Source of the DNA: Chloroflexota bacterium
Lineage (GTDB): Bacteria; Chloroflexota; Anaerolineae; Anaerolineales; Villigracilaceae
DNA length: 64,000 nt
Direction: 5' to 3'
Assembly (NCBI GenBank): GCA_013388685.1
Contig: JACAET010000053.1
Location: forward strand, 27,756-91,755
Each line of letters opens with the position of its first letter. Position 1 is the stretch's first letter. A model generated the notes under the pieces. It was not told where the DNA came from. It saw only the letters and a list, made by a program, of their open reading frames with translations, and made no database searches. Made by a program: the position numbers and the translations under genes. This document shows, piece after piece, positions 28,289 through 36,201 of the stretch.

Positions 28289-29071
28289 TTGAGCGCTGTT
28301 CTTCTCGATAACTCCATTGTGCATTACGAGGTGCTCGGACGCGGACGCCCGGTCATCTTCCTGCACGGCTGGGTCGGTTCCTGGAAGTATTGGATCGCCT
28401 CCCTGCAGGTCGCTTCGACCTCCTACCGCGCCTACGCCCTCGACCTGTGGGGTTTCGGAGATACCGCGCACAACGAACTGAAATACTCGCTCGACGAGCA
28501 AGCCAAACTACTCGAAGCCTTCCTCAACGAACTCGGCATCGGCAGGATCGCCCTCGTTGGGCATGGTTTGGGCGCGCTGGTCGGCATGAAATTCGCCGCA
28601 CGCTTCCCCCAAAGCGTAGACCGCCTCATGGCGGTCAACTGCCCTTTGAATTACGATGCCGTTCACTCCCGCTTGAAGACAAACTCGCCGCAGGAACTCT
28701 CCGACTGGCTGTCCAACCGCACCTCGGAAGCCTCCACTGCCCTCTCCGACGCTCCCAAAGCCGATCCCAAGGCAATTGCCGCCTCTATCGCCATACTCCA
28801 ATCTGACAACCTCTTTCCCACCTTCCGCGCATTGAACATTCCCTGCCTGCTGGTCTACGGCGAAAAAGACCCCGCCGTCACCGTGCCAGCCTACGAGGCT
28901 GCCACCTCCACCTTTACCCACCAAATCATCCTCGAAGGCTCCGGGCATTTCCCCATGCTCGACGAAACGCCCAAATTCAACCGCCTGCTCACCGACTTCC
29001 TTGCCCTGCCCACCGGCATCAGCCCTACCGAACTGCAAATGAAAGACGAGTGGAAACGCAGGGTTCGATGA
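28289..29071 (+). CDS. Alpha/beta hydrolase-fold protein lacking the nucleophile (pseudo-enzyme)
   Basis: 260 residues, TTG start. It shares its N-terminus and layout with the hydrolase at 15578-16438 (SIVHYEVLGRGRPVIFLHGWVGSW) but the elbow reads GHGLG: the position of Ser93 in the sister protein is Gly93. His in GSGHFPMLDE and Asp in GEKDPAV are kept. It may bind rather than hydrolyse a ligand. Last gene of the operon, 3 bp after the CheY-like gene. Confidence 0.85.
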   Translation: MSAVLLDNSIVHYEVLGRGRPVIFLHGWVGSWKYWIASLQVASTSYRAYALDLWGFGDTAHNELKYSLDEQAKLLEAFLNELGIGRIALVGHGLGALVGMKFAARFPQSVDRLMAVNCPLNYDAVHSRLKTNSPQELSDWLSNRTSEASTALSDAPKADPKAIAASIAILQSDNLFPTFRALNIPCLLVYGEKDPAVTVPAYEAATSTFTHQIILEGSGHFPMLDETPKFNRLLTDFLALPTGISPTELQMKDEWKRRVR

Positions 29072-29178
29072 GTTTGTCCCACCCAGCCGGGCGTCGGGCA
29101 GTCGAAGCGCAAAAGACAATACTGGCTTCGATTATTACATTGACAAAATAACAGCCGCGTCATATAACTACCCCACAA

Positions 29179-29270
29179 CCGAACGGGGAGCCCCGCACGA
29201 TGGGGCTGAGAGGAGCGTGAATCGCTCGACCCGCATCACCTGATCCAGATCATACTGGCGGAGGGAACAT
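29179..29270 (+). promoter_or_regulatory. TPP riboswitch
   Basis: Contains the conserved elements in order: GGGGAGCCCC, GGGGCTGAGAGG (pyrimidine-sensor arm), ACCTGATC, CATACTGGCG and GGAGGGAAC. These match the thi-box. The downstream genes are thiamine genes, which independently supports the call. Confidence 0.95.
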
Positions 29271-29287
29271 ACTTCATCGCTTACCTG

Positions 29288-29309
29288 CCTCCGCCTGCGG
29301 AGGTTTTTT
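29288..29309 (+). terminator. TPP-riboswitch attenuator
   Basis: CCTCCG (29288-29293), loop CCTG, CGGAGG (29298-29303), then six T. It lies 18 nt after the aptamer and 43 nt before thiN, so TPP binding probably stops transcription here. Confidence 0.85.
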
Positions 29310-29351
29310 CGTTCCCCCTCTCTCATTGAGAGAGGGCGGGGTGAGGGTCTT

Positions 29352-30029
29352 ATGCAACGTATCATCATTCTCGCCAATGGCGAACTGCCCAGCCTCGGCA
29401 AAGCCCGCGCGCTCCTGCAGGATGACGACTTCATCCTCTGCGCCGACGGCGGCACGCGCCACGCCTCCGCCCTGCACCTCAAGCCTGACCTCATCATCGG
29501 AGACCTCGACTCCGCCGACAGCGCCCTCCTCCGCTCCCTTCAAGCCGACGGCGTTCCCATCGAACGTCACCCGCGCGACAAAAATGAAACCGACCTCGAA
29601 CTCGCCCTCCATAAAGCCATCGAACTCGCCCCTCAAGAAATCGTCATCCTCGCCGCCCTCGGCGGGCGTATGGACCAAACTATCGCGAACATTGCCCTCC
29701 TCACCGACGCCCGGCTTTCGACGCTCGACATTCGACTCGATGACGGCGTGGAAGAAATCTTTTTTTGCCGCACACAGGCTCAGGTCGAGGGAAGAAGCGG
29801 CGATCTCATCTCACTCATCCCCTGGGGCAGAGAAGTCACGGGCATCCGCACCGAAAATCTCAAATGGCAGTTGAACGGCGAAACCCTCTACCCCGAAAAA
29901 ACGCGCGGCATCAGCAACAAAATGACCGCCCGCACCGCGACAGTCAAAATCCAATCGGGACTCCTCCTCATCCTCCACCGCCGCCAACCGTCAATCGTAA
30001 ATCGTCAATCGAAAGAAGGTTTACCATGA
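29352..30029 (+). CDS. thiN: Thiamine diphosphokinase
   Basis: 225 residues. It converts thiamine plus ATP to TPP. Motifs: CADGGTRHA, PDLIIGDLDS, RDKNETDLELAL and GALGGRMDQT-like (AALGGRMDQTIANI), all in the usual order. The last 16 residues (after LLILHR) are encoded partly by a heptamer repeat at 29990-30010 and look like a non-conserved tail. The stop overlaps the thiB start by 4 bp. A CTCTCTC/GAGAGAG repeat hairpin precedes the start at 29318-29334. Confidence 0.94.
   Translation: MQRIIILANGELPSLGKARALLQDDDFILCADGGTRHASALHLKPDLIIGDLDSADSALLRSLQADGVPIERHPRDKNETDLELALHKAIELAPQEIVILAALGGRMDQTIANIALLTDARLSTLDIRLDDGVEEIFFCRTQAQVEGRSGDLISLIPWGREVTGIRTENLKWQLNGETLYPEKTRGISNKMTARTATVKIQSGLLLILHRRQPSIVNRQSKEGLP
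29990..30010. repeat. Heptamer tandem repeat GTMAATC x3
   Basis: GTCAATC, GTAAATC, GTCAATC in direct tandem, inside the 3' end of thiN. Confidence 0.8.
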
Positions 30030-31084
30030 AAAACACACCTCTCCTCCTCACCCTCTTCTGTCTTCTGCTTTCTGCCTGCACCTCGCAGGCAACGCCGGCA
30101 CAAAGCCCAGCGCCCCAACCCCTCACCGTCATGACCCACGACTCCTTCTCCGTCAGCGAAGAGGTGGTGGCGGCGTTTGAAACGGCGAACAACGCCAAAG
30201 TGACCTTCCTCCAAAGCGGCGACGCCGGCTCCATGCTCAACAAAGCCATCCTTTCCAAAAACGCCCCGCTTGCCGACGTGCTCTTCGGCGTGGACAATAC
30301 TTTCCTCTCCCGCGCTCTCGAAGCCGACCTCTTCGAACCCTATGCCTCCCCCGCCCTGGCAAACATCCCCGCCGCCTTCCAACTCGACCCCTCCAACCGC
30401 GCCCTGCCTGTGGACTATGGCGACGTTTGCATCAACTACGACAAAGCCTACTTCGTCGAAAACGCCCTTGCCGTGCCCCAATCGCTCGAAGACCTGACCA
30501 AGCCCGAGTATGCCGGACTGCTCGTGGTGGAAAACCCTGCCACCTCCTCTACCGGGCTTGCCTTTTTGCTTGCCACCGTGGCACACTTCGGCGAAGACGG
30601 CTACCTCGACTACTGGCGCGCACTCAAAGCCAACGGCGTCGTCGTGGTGGACGGCTGGGAGACCGCCTACTACACCAACTTCAGCGCCTCCTCCGGCAGG
30701 GGACCTCAGCCGATGGTCGTCTCTTATGGGACTTCCCCCGCCGCCGAAGTGATCTTCGCCGACCCGCCGGTTGACGACGCTCCCACCGCCTCCCTCCTCG
30801 GACCCGACACCTGCTTCCGCCAGATTGAATTCGTCGGCATCCTCAAAGGGACTCAAAACCGCGCCCTCGCCGAAAAATTCGTGGATCTCATGCTCGGCAA
30901 GCCATTTCAAGAAGACGTGCCTCTCCAGATGTTCGTCTATCCGGTCCACCCGAACGCCGCCTTGCCCGAAGCCTTTGTCAAATACGCGCAGGCTCCTGCA
31001 CAGACCGCCTCCCTCTCCCCCGAAGAAATCGCCTTCAACCGCGACCGCTGGATTCAAGAGTGGACGGATGCGGTGATGAAATAA
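30026..31084 (+). CDS. thiB: Thiamine ABC transporter, substrate-binding lipoprotein
   Basis: 352 residues. Lipoprotein signal with lipobox LSAC (Cys18 region). The mature protein is a TbpA-type family 1 binding protein: LTVMTHDSFSVSEEV, QSGDAGSMLNKAIL, LADVLFGVDNTFLSRAL, VDYGDVCINYDK, and WETAYYTNF. It binds thiamine or its phosphates outside the membrane. ATG overlaps the thiN stop (ATGA), and it shares the TPP-riboswitch transcript. Confidence 0.93.
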   Translation: MKNTPLLLTLFCLLLSACTSQATPAQSPAPQPLTVMTHDSFSVSEEVVAAFETANNAKVTFLQSGDAGSMLNKAILSKNAPLADVLFGVDNTFLSRALEADLFEPYASPALANIPAAFQLDPSNRALPVDYGDVCINYDKAYFVENALAVPQSLEDLTKPEYAGLLVVENPATSSTGLAFLLATVAHFGEDGYLDYWRALKANGVVVVDGWETAYYTNFSASSGRGPQPMVVSYGTSPAAEVIFADPPVDDAPTASLLGPDTCFRQIEFVGILKGTQNRALAEKFVDLMLGKPFQEDVPLQMFVYPVHPNAALPEAFVKYAQAPAQTASLSPEEIAFNRDRWIQEWTDAVMK

Positions 31085-31181
31085 TGTTGATCGCGCTGAG
31101 CGGAGGGTTGAGTAGCCTTGAGCGGTCTTTGCGAGAGGCGTATCGAAACCCGAAGTCGGAGCGCCGAAACCACCCCTGACC

Positions 31182-32891
31182 ATGCCTCACGCACTTAACC
31201 ACAGAGACACAGAGACACAGAGAAAAAATAGGTTTTCTGTGCTCTCTGTGTCTCCGTGGTTAAAAAGAATCGCACTTTGGGTTCTACCCCTCGCTTTCCT
31301 GGCTGTCTTCTTCTTTTTTCCTCTTTCCCGTATCCTTGCCTTCACCCTCTCCCCTGAAGCCATCACCGCTAAAAATTTACCCATCACTGCTTCCGCGCTG
31401 CTGTTCACCTTTTACCAGGCTTTCCTCTCCACCCTCCTCACCCTCCTTCTCGGTTTTCCATCTGCGGTTTTATTCGCCCGCTTCGACTTTCGCGGCAAAT
31501 CCCTGCTGCGTGCCCTCACCGCCGTCCCCTTCATGCTCCCGACGGTGGTCGTCGCTGCCGCTTTCAACTCCCTCCTCGGGCAGCGCGGCTTGCTCAACAC
31601 CCTAATTACCAATTACCAATTACCAACTTTCACTCCCTCACCCTTTACCCTCATCCTCCTCGCCCACGTCTTCTACAACACCACCATCGTCATCCGCATC
31701 GCAGGGACCGCCCTCTCCAGCCTCGACCCCCAACTCGAACAGACCGCCCGCTCCCTCGGTGCAGATTCCCTCCGCGTCTGGACGAACGTCACCCTGCCGC
31801 TTCTCCGTCCATCCCTCCTCGCCGCCTCGCTCCTCGTCTTCCTCTTCGACTTCACCTCCTTCGGCGTGATTCTTCTCCTCGGCGGCTCCCAATTTGCCAC
31901 CCTCGAGGTGGAAATCTACCTGCAAGCCGTCAAATTCCTCAACCTGCCCCTCGCTGCGTTGCTTTCCACCCTCCAACTTTTATGCACACTGATTTTCTCC
32001 ACCCTTTACTCGTACCTGGTAACTCGTAACTCGTATCCCCTCGCTCCACGCAGCACACAACATCCTCCGCGCACCTTCCAGCAAAAACTCTTCGTTTCCA
32101 CTTTCTGCCTTCTGCTCTCCGCCTTCTTCCTTGCTCCTCTCGCTTCCCTCCCCGCCCGCTCCCTCTTCCGTCTCGAAGCCGACCGTGGACAGCGCGCCCA
32201 AATCCAATACGGATTCACCGCCGACTACTACACCGAACTCTTCATCAACCGCCGCGGCTCCATCTTCTACGTTCCACCCATTCGAGCAGCGTTCAACTCC
32301 CTTGCTTATGCCTCCGCAACCGTGATTCTCTCCCTCCTCCTCGGTTTCCCCGCCGCCTTTGCCCTCGCCAAGCCCACCCGCCTCGAAAAAATCCTCGACC
32401 CGCTCATCATGCTTCCCCTCGGCTCATCCGCCGTCATGCTCGGGCTTGGATTTATCATCACCTACGGCAAGTGGCTGACCTCGCCGCTCCTCGTCCCGTT
32501 TGCCCACACACTTGTTGCACTTCCTTTTGTTATTCGCACGCTACAACCCGCCATCGCTTCCATCCCTGACCACCTCCGTCAAGCCGCATCCTCCCTCGGC
32601 GCCTCACCCCTCGAAGTCTGGAAGCACATAGACCTGCCCATCCTGCGCCGCGCTGCGCTCACCGCCGCCACCTTCTCCTTCACCGTCTCCCTCGGCGAGT
32701 TCGGTGCCACCCTCCTCATCGCTCGCCCCGAATACCCCACCATCCCCGTCGCCATTGAACGCTTCCTCTCCCAGCCTGGCGGGCTCAACTACGGTCAAGC
32801 CATGGCGATGGCAACCCTCCTCATGCTCATCACCACCGCCAGCATCCTCCTCATCGAAAAATTTCGTCCGCCCAGCGCAGGAGACTTCTAA
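31182..32891 (+). CDS. thiP: Thiamine ABC transporter permease (fused, two BPD domains)
   Basis: 569 residues with about 12 transmembrane helices and two BPD_transp_1 units, each with an EAA loop (EQTARSLGADSLRVWTNVTL and RQAASSLGASPLEVWKHIDL). The first 27 residues are encoded by a palindromic repeat (31195-31263), and two heptamer repeats lie in frame at 31604-31624 and 32007-32034, in periplasmic or loop segments. The true start may therefore be a GTG downstream of 31182. The stop overlaps the thiQ start. Confidence 0.9.
   Translation: MPHALNHRDTETQRKNRFSVLSVSPWLKRIALWVLPLAFLAVFFFFPLSRILAFTLSPEAITAKNLPITASALLFTFYQAFLSTLLTLLLGFPSAVLFARFDFRGKSLLRALTAVPFMLPTVVVAAAFNSLLGQRGLLNTLITNYQLPTFTPSPFTLILLAHVFYNTTIVIRIAGTALSSLDPQLEQTARSLGADSLRVWTNVTLPLLRPSLLAASLLVFLFDFTSFGVILLLGGSQFATLEVEIYLQAVKFLNLPLAALLSTLQLLCTLIFSTLYSYLVTRNSYPLAPRSTQHPPRTFQQKLFVSTFCLLLSAFFLAPLASLPARSLFRLEADRGQRAQIQYGFTADYYTELFINRRGSIFYVPPIRAAFNSLAYASATVILSLLLGFPAAFALAKPTRLEKILDPLIMLPLGSSAVMLGLGFIITYGKWLTSPLLVPFAHTLVALPFVIRTLQPAIASIPDHLRQAASSLGASPLEVWKHIDLPILRRAALTAATFSFTVSLGEFGATLLIARPEYPTIPVAIERFLSQPGGLNYGQAMAMATLLMLITTASILLIEKFRPPSAGDF
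31195..31263. repeat. Palindromic repeat CACAGAGACACAGAG family, inside thiP 5' end
   Basis: TTAACCACAGAGACACAGAG (31195-31214) and its inverted copy (31244-31263, one mismatch). It is translated as thiP residues about 5-27. Confidence 0.85.
31604..31624. repeat. Heptamer tandem repeat AATTACC x3 (in thiP)
   Basis: Three exact AATTACC units. Twenty-one bases keep the reading frame; they are translated as part of a loop between helices. Confidence 0.85.
32007..32034. repeat. Heptamer tandem repeat AACTCGT-type x4 (in thiP)
   Basis: TACTCGT, ACCTGGT, AACTCGT, AACTCGT in tandem, translated in the linker between the two permease halves. Confidence 0.75.
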
Positions 32892-33898
32892 TGCTCGAAC
32901 TTCACCACATCTTCAAAACCTACGAAGGCAAGCCTCTCCTCACCGACATCTCTTTCACCGTCAACGCCGGCGAAACGCTCTGCCTGCTCGGCGCATCGGG
33001 GAGCGGCAAATCCACGCTTTTGCGGATGATTGCCGGCTTGGAAACCCCCGACTCAGGCAGCATCCTGTTCAACGGCATGGACCTCGCCTCAACCCCGCCT
33101 CACCTTCGGGACTTTGGCCTGGTCTTTCAGGACTATTCGCTTTTCCCTCACCTGAATGTCAACGAGAATGTCGCTTTCGGGTTGAAAATGCGACGTCTCC
33201 CCCCTCAGGAAATCACGGAGCGCGCCGCCCGCTCGCTGAAACTGGTCAACCTGCAGGGATTCGAGCGAAGGCGCGTCACCGACCTTTCAGGCGGAGAGCA
33301 GCAACGGGTAGCCCTCGCCCGCGCCCTTGCCATTCGTCCCCGCCTGCTTTTGTTCGACGAACCCCTCGGCGCGCTGGATAAAAAACTCAAGGACGGTTTG
33401 CTCGAAGAGTTGCGAACCATCCTCCACCGCACCCAAATCCCTGCCATCTACGTGACCCACGACCAGGAGGAAGCCTTTGCCATTGCAGACCGTATCCTGA
33501 TTCTGCATGAGGGGCACATCCTCCGCAAGGGGACTCCCGCCGAGGTGTGGGCAAATCCACAATCGGTTTACGCGGCGGAGTTTCTGGGAGTTGGAAAGGT
33601 CTTCGATGGGGTGGTCATGGACGGTCAAAACGGTAATTGGAAAGTGAGCAGTGAGTTTGGAATTTTTGCTCTCGACTGCGGGCATGAACATTCAAGGGGA
33701 GAAAAAGTCCATTTGCTGGCACGCCCGCCTAAGGTCCAGGATGAGGCGAATGTGATCTCGAGCATGGTCACAGACGTGATCTTCCAGCATGATCGGTACA
33801 AGGTCACGTTCGATAACGGTCTGTTTGTTTATCTGGACGAGCCGCCGAAGATCGGGGAACAATTCGCTGCACGGGTCAGGGTAGAATGTCTCTCATGA
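32891..33898 (+). CDS. thiQ: Thiamine ABC transporter ATP-binding protein
   Basis: 335 residues. Walker A GASGSGKST, Q-loop VFQDYSLF, signature LSGGEQQRVALARALA, Walker B LLLFDEPLGALD, H-loop VTHDQEEA. A C-terminal TOBE-like domain (about 240-335) is present. It overlaps the permease by 1 bp and the DUF402 gene by 4 bp. Energises the ThiB/ThiP importer. Confidence 0.93.
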   Translation: MLELHHIFKTYEGKPLLTDISFTVNAGETLCLLGASGSGKSTLLRMIAGLETPDSGSILFNGMDLASTPPHLRDFGLVFQDYSLFPHLNVNENVAFGLKMRRLPPQEITERAARSLKLVNLQGFERRRVTDLSGGEQQRVALARALAIRPRLLLFDEPLGALDKKLKDGLLEELRTILHRTQIPAIYVTHDQEEAFAIADRILILHEGHILRKGTPAEVWANPQSVYAAEFLGVGKVFDGVVMDGQNGNWKVSSEFGIFALDCGHEHSRGEKVHLLARPPKVQDEANVISSMVTDVIFQHDRYKVTFDNGLFVYLDEPPKIGEQFAARVRVECLS

Positions 33899-34350
33899 GA
33901 ATCACGGTGCTGAAGAAGAATCTCGCAGGCGAGGTGACCTGGCAATACGACGGCGTGGTGTTGAGGCGTGGACCGAATTTCGTTGTGCTTGAGGCGTTCT
34001 TCAACCGACCCGATATGCCATTCATGGATGTTGTGTTGAAAGAGAACGACCGCTTTGTGGAGACTTTCTACTCCGACCGCTGGTACAACATCTTCGAGAT
34101 TTATGACCGTGACGATGGGAAGGTCAAGGGCTGGTACTGCAATGTAGGCATGCCCGCTGTAATTGAAGACGGGGTTGTTTCCTATGTGGACCTGGCTTTG
34201 GATTTATGGGTCTCTGCGGATGGCAGACAGGCAGTCCTTGATGAAGATGAATTTGCAGAACTTGCTTTGGATGGCGATGTAAGAGAGAGCGCTCAAAAAG
34301 GGCTGGAGAAGTTGAAACGCCATTTCGAAACAAAAAATCCTCCGCCGTGA
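33895..34350 (+). CDS. DUF402 family protein (NtdP/FomD-like)
   Basis: 151 residues. The core GWYCNVGMPAVIEDG...SYVDLALDLWVSADGRQAVLDEDEF matches DUF402, whose studied members (NtdP of firmicutes, FomD) hydrolyse nucleoside di/triphosphates or CMP-phosphonates. The conserved Asp/Glu (DLALDLWV, DEDEFAE) are present. ATG overlaps the thiQ stop (ATGA), so it is the last gene of the TPP-controlled operon; a link to thiamine phosphate chemistry is speculative. Confidence 0.85.
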   Translation: MRITVLKKNLAGEVTWQYDGVVLRRGPNFVVLEAFFNRPDMPFMDVVLKENDRFVETFYSDRWYNIFEIYDRDDGKVKGWYCNVGMPAVIEDGVVSYVDLALDLWVSADGRQAVLDEDEFAELALDGDVRESAQKGLEKLKRHFETKNPPP

Positions 34351-34365
34351 TGGTGGAGGATTTTT
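34333..34365 (+). terminator. Intrinsic terminator of the thi operon
   Basis: AAAAATCCTCC (34333-34343) pairs with GGAGGATTTTT (34355-34365), extended inward by GCC/GGT. It overlaps the DUF402 stop codon and ends in a T run. Confidence 0.85.
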
Positions 34366-34444
34366 ACGGTCGCACGATTGCTTACGTGTTCAATCATATG
34401 TTTGTCGAAATCCATTGGCACAGTCGGCGTTCTCTTGCGCCGAC

Positions 34445-34468
34445 GGGGACGTTCTTGAGAACGTCCCC
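34445..34468. repeat. Palindrome, GACGTTCTC family
   Basis: GGGGACGTTCT (34445-34455), two bases, AGAACGTCCCC (34458-34468). Relatives with the same GACGTTCTCT/AACGTC core occur near 46511-46528, 50709-50732, 50909-50962 and 53135-53156. Confidence 0.8.
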
Positions 34469-34497
34469 TGCGCGTTGAATGATGCTCGACCGACTAC

Positions 34498-34659
34498 TTA
34501 GAAATTGAGGTTTTGCAAAATTGCGTCACCATAGGTCCAAGCTGCCCACAAACCTACGCAACAGCAGCACAGCAGGATGACGGCAACAACAGCAATGATG
34601 ATGACGGTATTGTTCTTCTTTTTGGGTTCTTCAGCGACAGGGGGCATCTGCTCGTTCAT
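34498..34659 (-). CDS. 53-residue single-pass membrane peptide
   Basis: Start ATG 34659 follows AAAGGAG at 6 nt spacing. The peptide has a proline-rich acidic head (MNEQMPPVAEEPKKKN), then a strongly hydrophobic helix TVIIIAVVAVILLCCCCVG with four consecutive cysteines, and a short tail ending NLNF. Positive-inside charge suggests the N-terminus is cytoplasmic. No family recognised; small proteins of this shape are common in Chloroflexota (general recollection). The Cys run could be acylated or metal-binding, which is speculation. Confidence 0.7.
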   Translation of the reverse strand: MNEQMPPVAEEPKKKNNTVIIIAVVAVILLCCCCVGLWAAWTYGDAILQNLNF

Positions 34660-34698
34660 GATCATTTCTCCTTTGAATGAATGATATGTCGGATTATA

Positions 34699-35265
34699 TC
34701 AAGAAACATCCTTGTTCATCCGTTTCCAGATGCGCCAGACGATGAACGAGGCAATGACGACCAGCAGGGTGCCGATGAGAATGGGCAGGACCACCGCGAC
34801 AATGGACAATACCGTGGAGGTAACATCCTCCACAATGCTGACCGGGATGTTGCCCGTGCCGCCGGTGGTTGCGGTGACGGCGGGACGCACCACGCCTGCT
34901 TTGGTGAGATGCACGGTTCCCGCCACGAGCAGCCCTGCTCCCAGAGCCAGCACCGGGCTGATGTCGGTCACGACATTGGCGCTGGCGGCAAACGCGATGG
35001 CGCCCGCCGTGGGGCGCACAAAGGTCTGGATCAGGTCGTTGATGTGGTTGACGGCGGGGACCTTGTCTGCCAGCATTTCGATGATGACAAGGAAGCACAG
35101 CAGGAGGATGATCCAGGGGTTGGAGAGGGTGTCCCAGGGTTGGTTGAGGGTGAGCAGGTTGGTGTAGCGCGCCAGCAAGCCAACGACGAGCAGGGGAATG
35201 TAGGCGTTCAAGCCGGCGCTGGCTGAAAGCCCAAAGGCGGTGAAAATGCCGGTGAGCAGTTCCAT
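34699..35265 (-). CDS. DUF4126 membrane protein
   Basis: 188 residues, about five transmembrane helices. ASAGLNAYIPLLVVGLLAR and the glycine-rich loop VRPTAGAIAFAA match DUF4126. The C-terminal helix ends in a basic tail (WRIWKRMNKD). Function unknown. It starts with ATG 35265 after a GGAGGACC-like site and lies 25 bp from the next minus-strand gene. Confidence 0.85.
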   Translation of the reverse strand: MELLTGIFTAFGLSASAGLNAYIPLLVVGLLARYTNLLTLNQPWDTLSNPWIILLLCFLVIIEMLADKVPAVNHINDLIQTFVRPTAGAIAFAASANVVTDISPVLALGAGLLVAGTVHLTKAGVVRPAVTATTGGTGNIPVSIVEDVTSTVLSIVAVVLPILIGTLLVVIASFIVWRIWKRMNKDVS

Positions 35266-35290
35266 AGGTCCTCCAAAGTTAGGGTGAGAG

Positions 35291-36127
35291 TCAGCCCAGG
35301 GGGAAGCCTCCCCAGGTTCCGGTCAGGCGGAGGCGAAGCAGGTCAATGAGGGTGATGAGGAGCAGGGCGAGAGTCGCTCCGGCAAGGAAGGGCATCCACA
35401 TTTGAGTTAGGGAGTCGAATTCGTTTTCGAGGCGCATCATTAAAATCCACACCATGCCGAACACCAGGACAAGCAGGGAAAATACCCCCGCTACGCTGAC
35501 AAGTGCAATCGAGTAGAGGATGACGGGATGTTCGCTAAGGATGAACAGGTTGATGATGACGATACCGCCAGCGAGGATGCCGAGTTTCTTCCAGTTCAGG
35601 GCGGGGGCTGAATCGTGATTTCGCCAGGCGGAACCGTTGAAGGCAGGGTAGAGGATGGCTCCCAGCACAATGCCCATGCCGCTGCCGGTGAAGAGCCGCA
35701 GGGTGTTGTTAGGGATGTAGAGGTTGGGGATGTTCGCGAAGGCGCCTGCGGAGGTCTGTTTGAGCAGGTAGAGGTAGGAGTTCGAGCCATCGAGGGCGAA
35801 GGCAAACAGGAAGAGGAGGAGCGGCGCGCCCAGTTTCCAGCCGGGCATGCCGCTTTGCTTGGGGCTGGCAAAGGCAAGGAAGAGAAGCGTCAGTCCCGCC
35901 GCGTAGAATTCGCCTGTGCAGCGCGCGCAAAGCGGAAGTTGCCGCCCCAAGAGGTGAAAGGAGCGCTCGTCAATGCGGTGACAGACCGCATAGCCAACGG
36001 CATCTGCCTTGCCGAGTATGCCCGGCGGCGCAATGTAGAACCACAGGCCAAAGACGATGACGGCGGCAAGCGGAAGGAGCCAGCGGCCTAGGGCTTCGGC
36101 TTTGGTTTGCGGGGCGGTTTGTTCCAT
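35291..36127 (-). CDS. DUF2085 membrane protein
   Basis: 278 residues, about seven transmembrane helices. The motif YAVCHRIDERSFHLLGRQLPLCARCTGEFY carries the conserved C-H...C-x2-C pattern of DUF2085. Function unknown. ATG 36127 is preferred over the longer frame because a -10 box (TATAAT 36139-36134) lies exactly 6 nt upstream, which would make the mRNA leaderless. Confidence 0.85.
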   Translation of the reverse strand: MEQTAPQTKAEALGRWLLPLAAVIVFGLWFYIAPPGILGKADAVGYAVCHRIDERSFHLLGRQLPLCARCTGEFYAAGLTLLFLAFASPKQSGMPGWKLGAPLLLFLFAFALDGSNSYLYLLKQTSAGAFANIPNLYIPNNTLRLFTGSGMGIVLGAILYPAFNGSAWRNHDSAPALNWKKLGILAGGIVIINLFILSEHPVILYSIALVSVAGVFSLLVLVFGMVWILMMRLENEFDSLTQMWMPFLAGATLALLLITLIDLLRLRLTGTWGGFPLG

Positions 36128-36133
36128 GGGTTG

Positions 36134-36162
36134 ATTATATGGGGATATACGGGGATGTGCAA
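36134..36162 (-). promoter_or_regulatory. Candidate leaderless promoter of the DUF2085 gene
   Basis: On the minus strand TTGCAC (36162-36157), 17-bp spacer, TATAAT (36139-36134), 6 nt, ATG. Confidence 0.5.
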
Positions 36163-36201
36163 GCAGGGATGCAGTATCATTGAGATGACAAGGAGCAAAC
36201 A

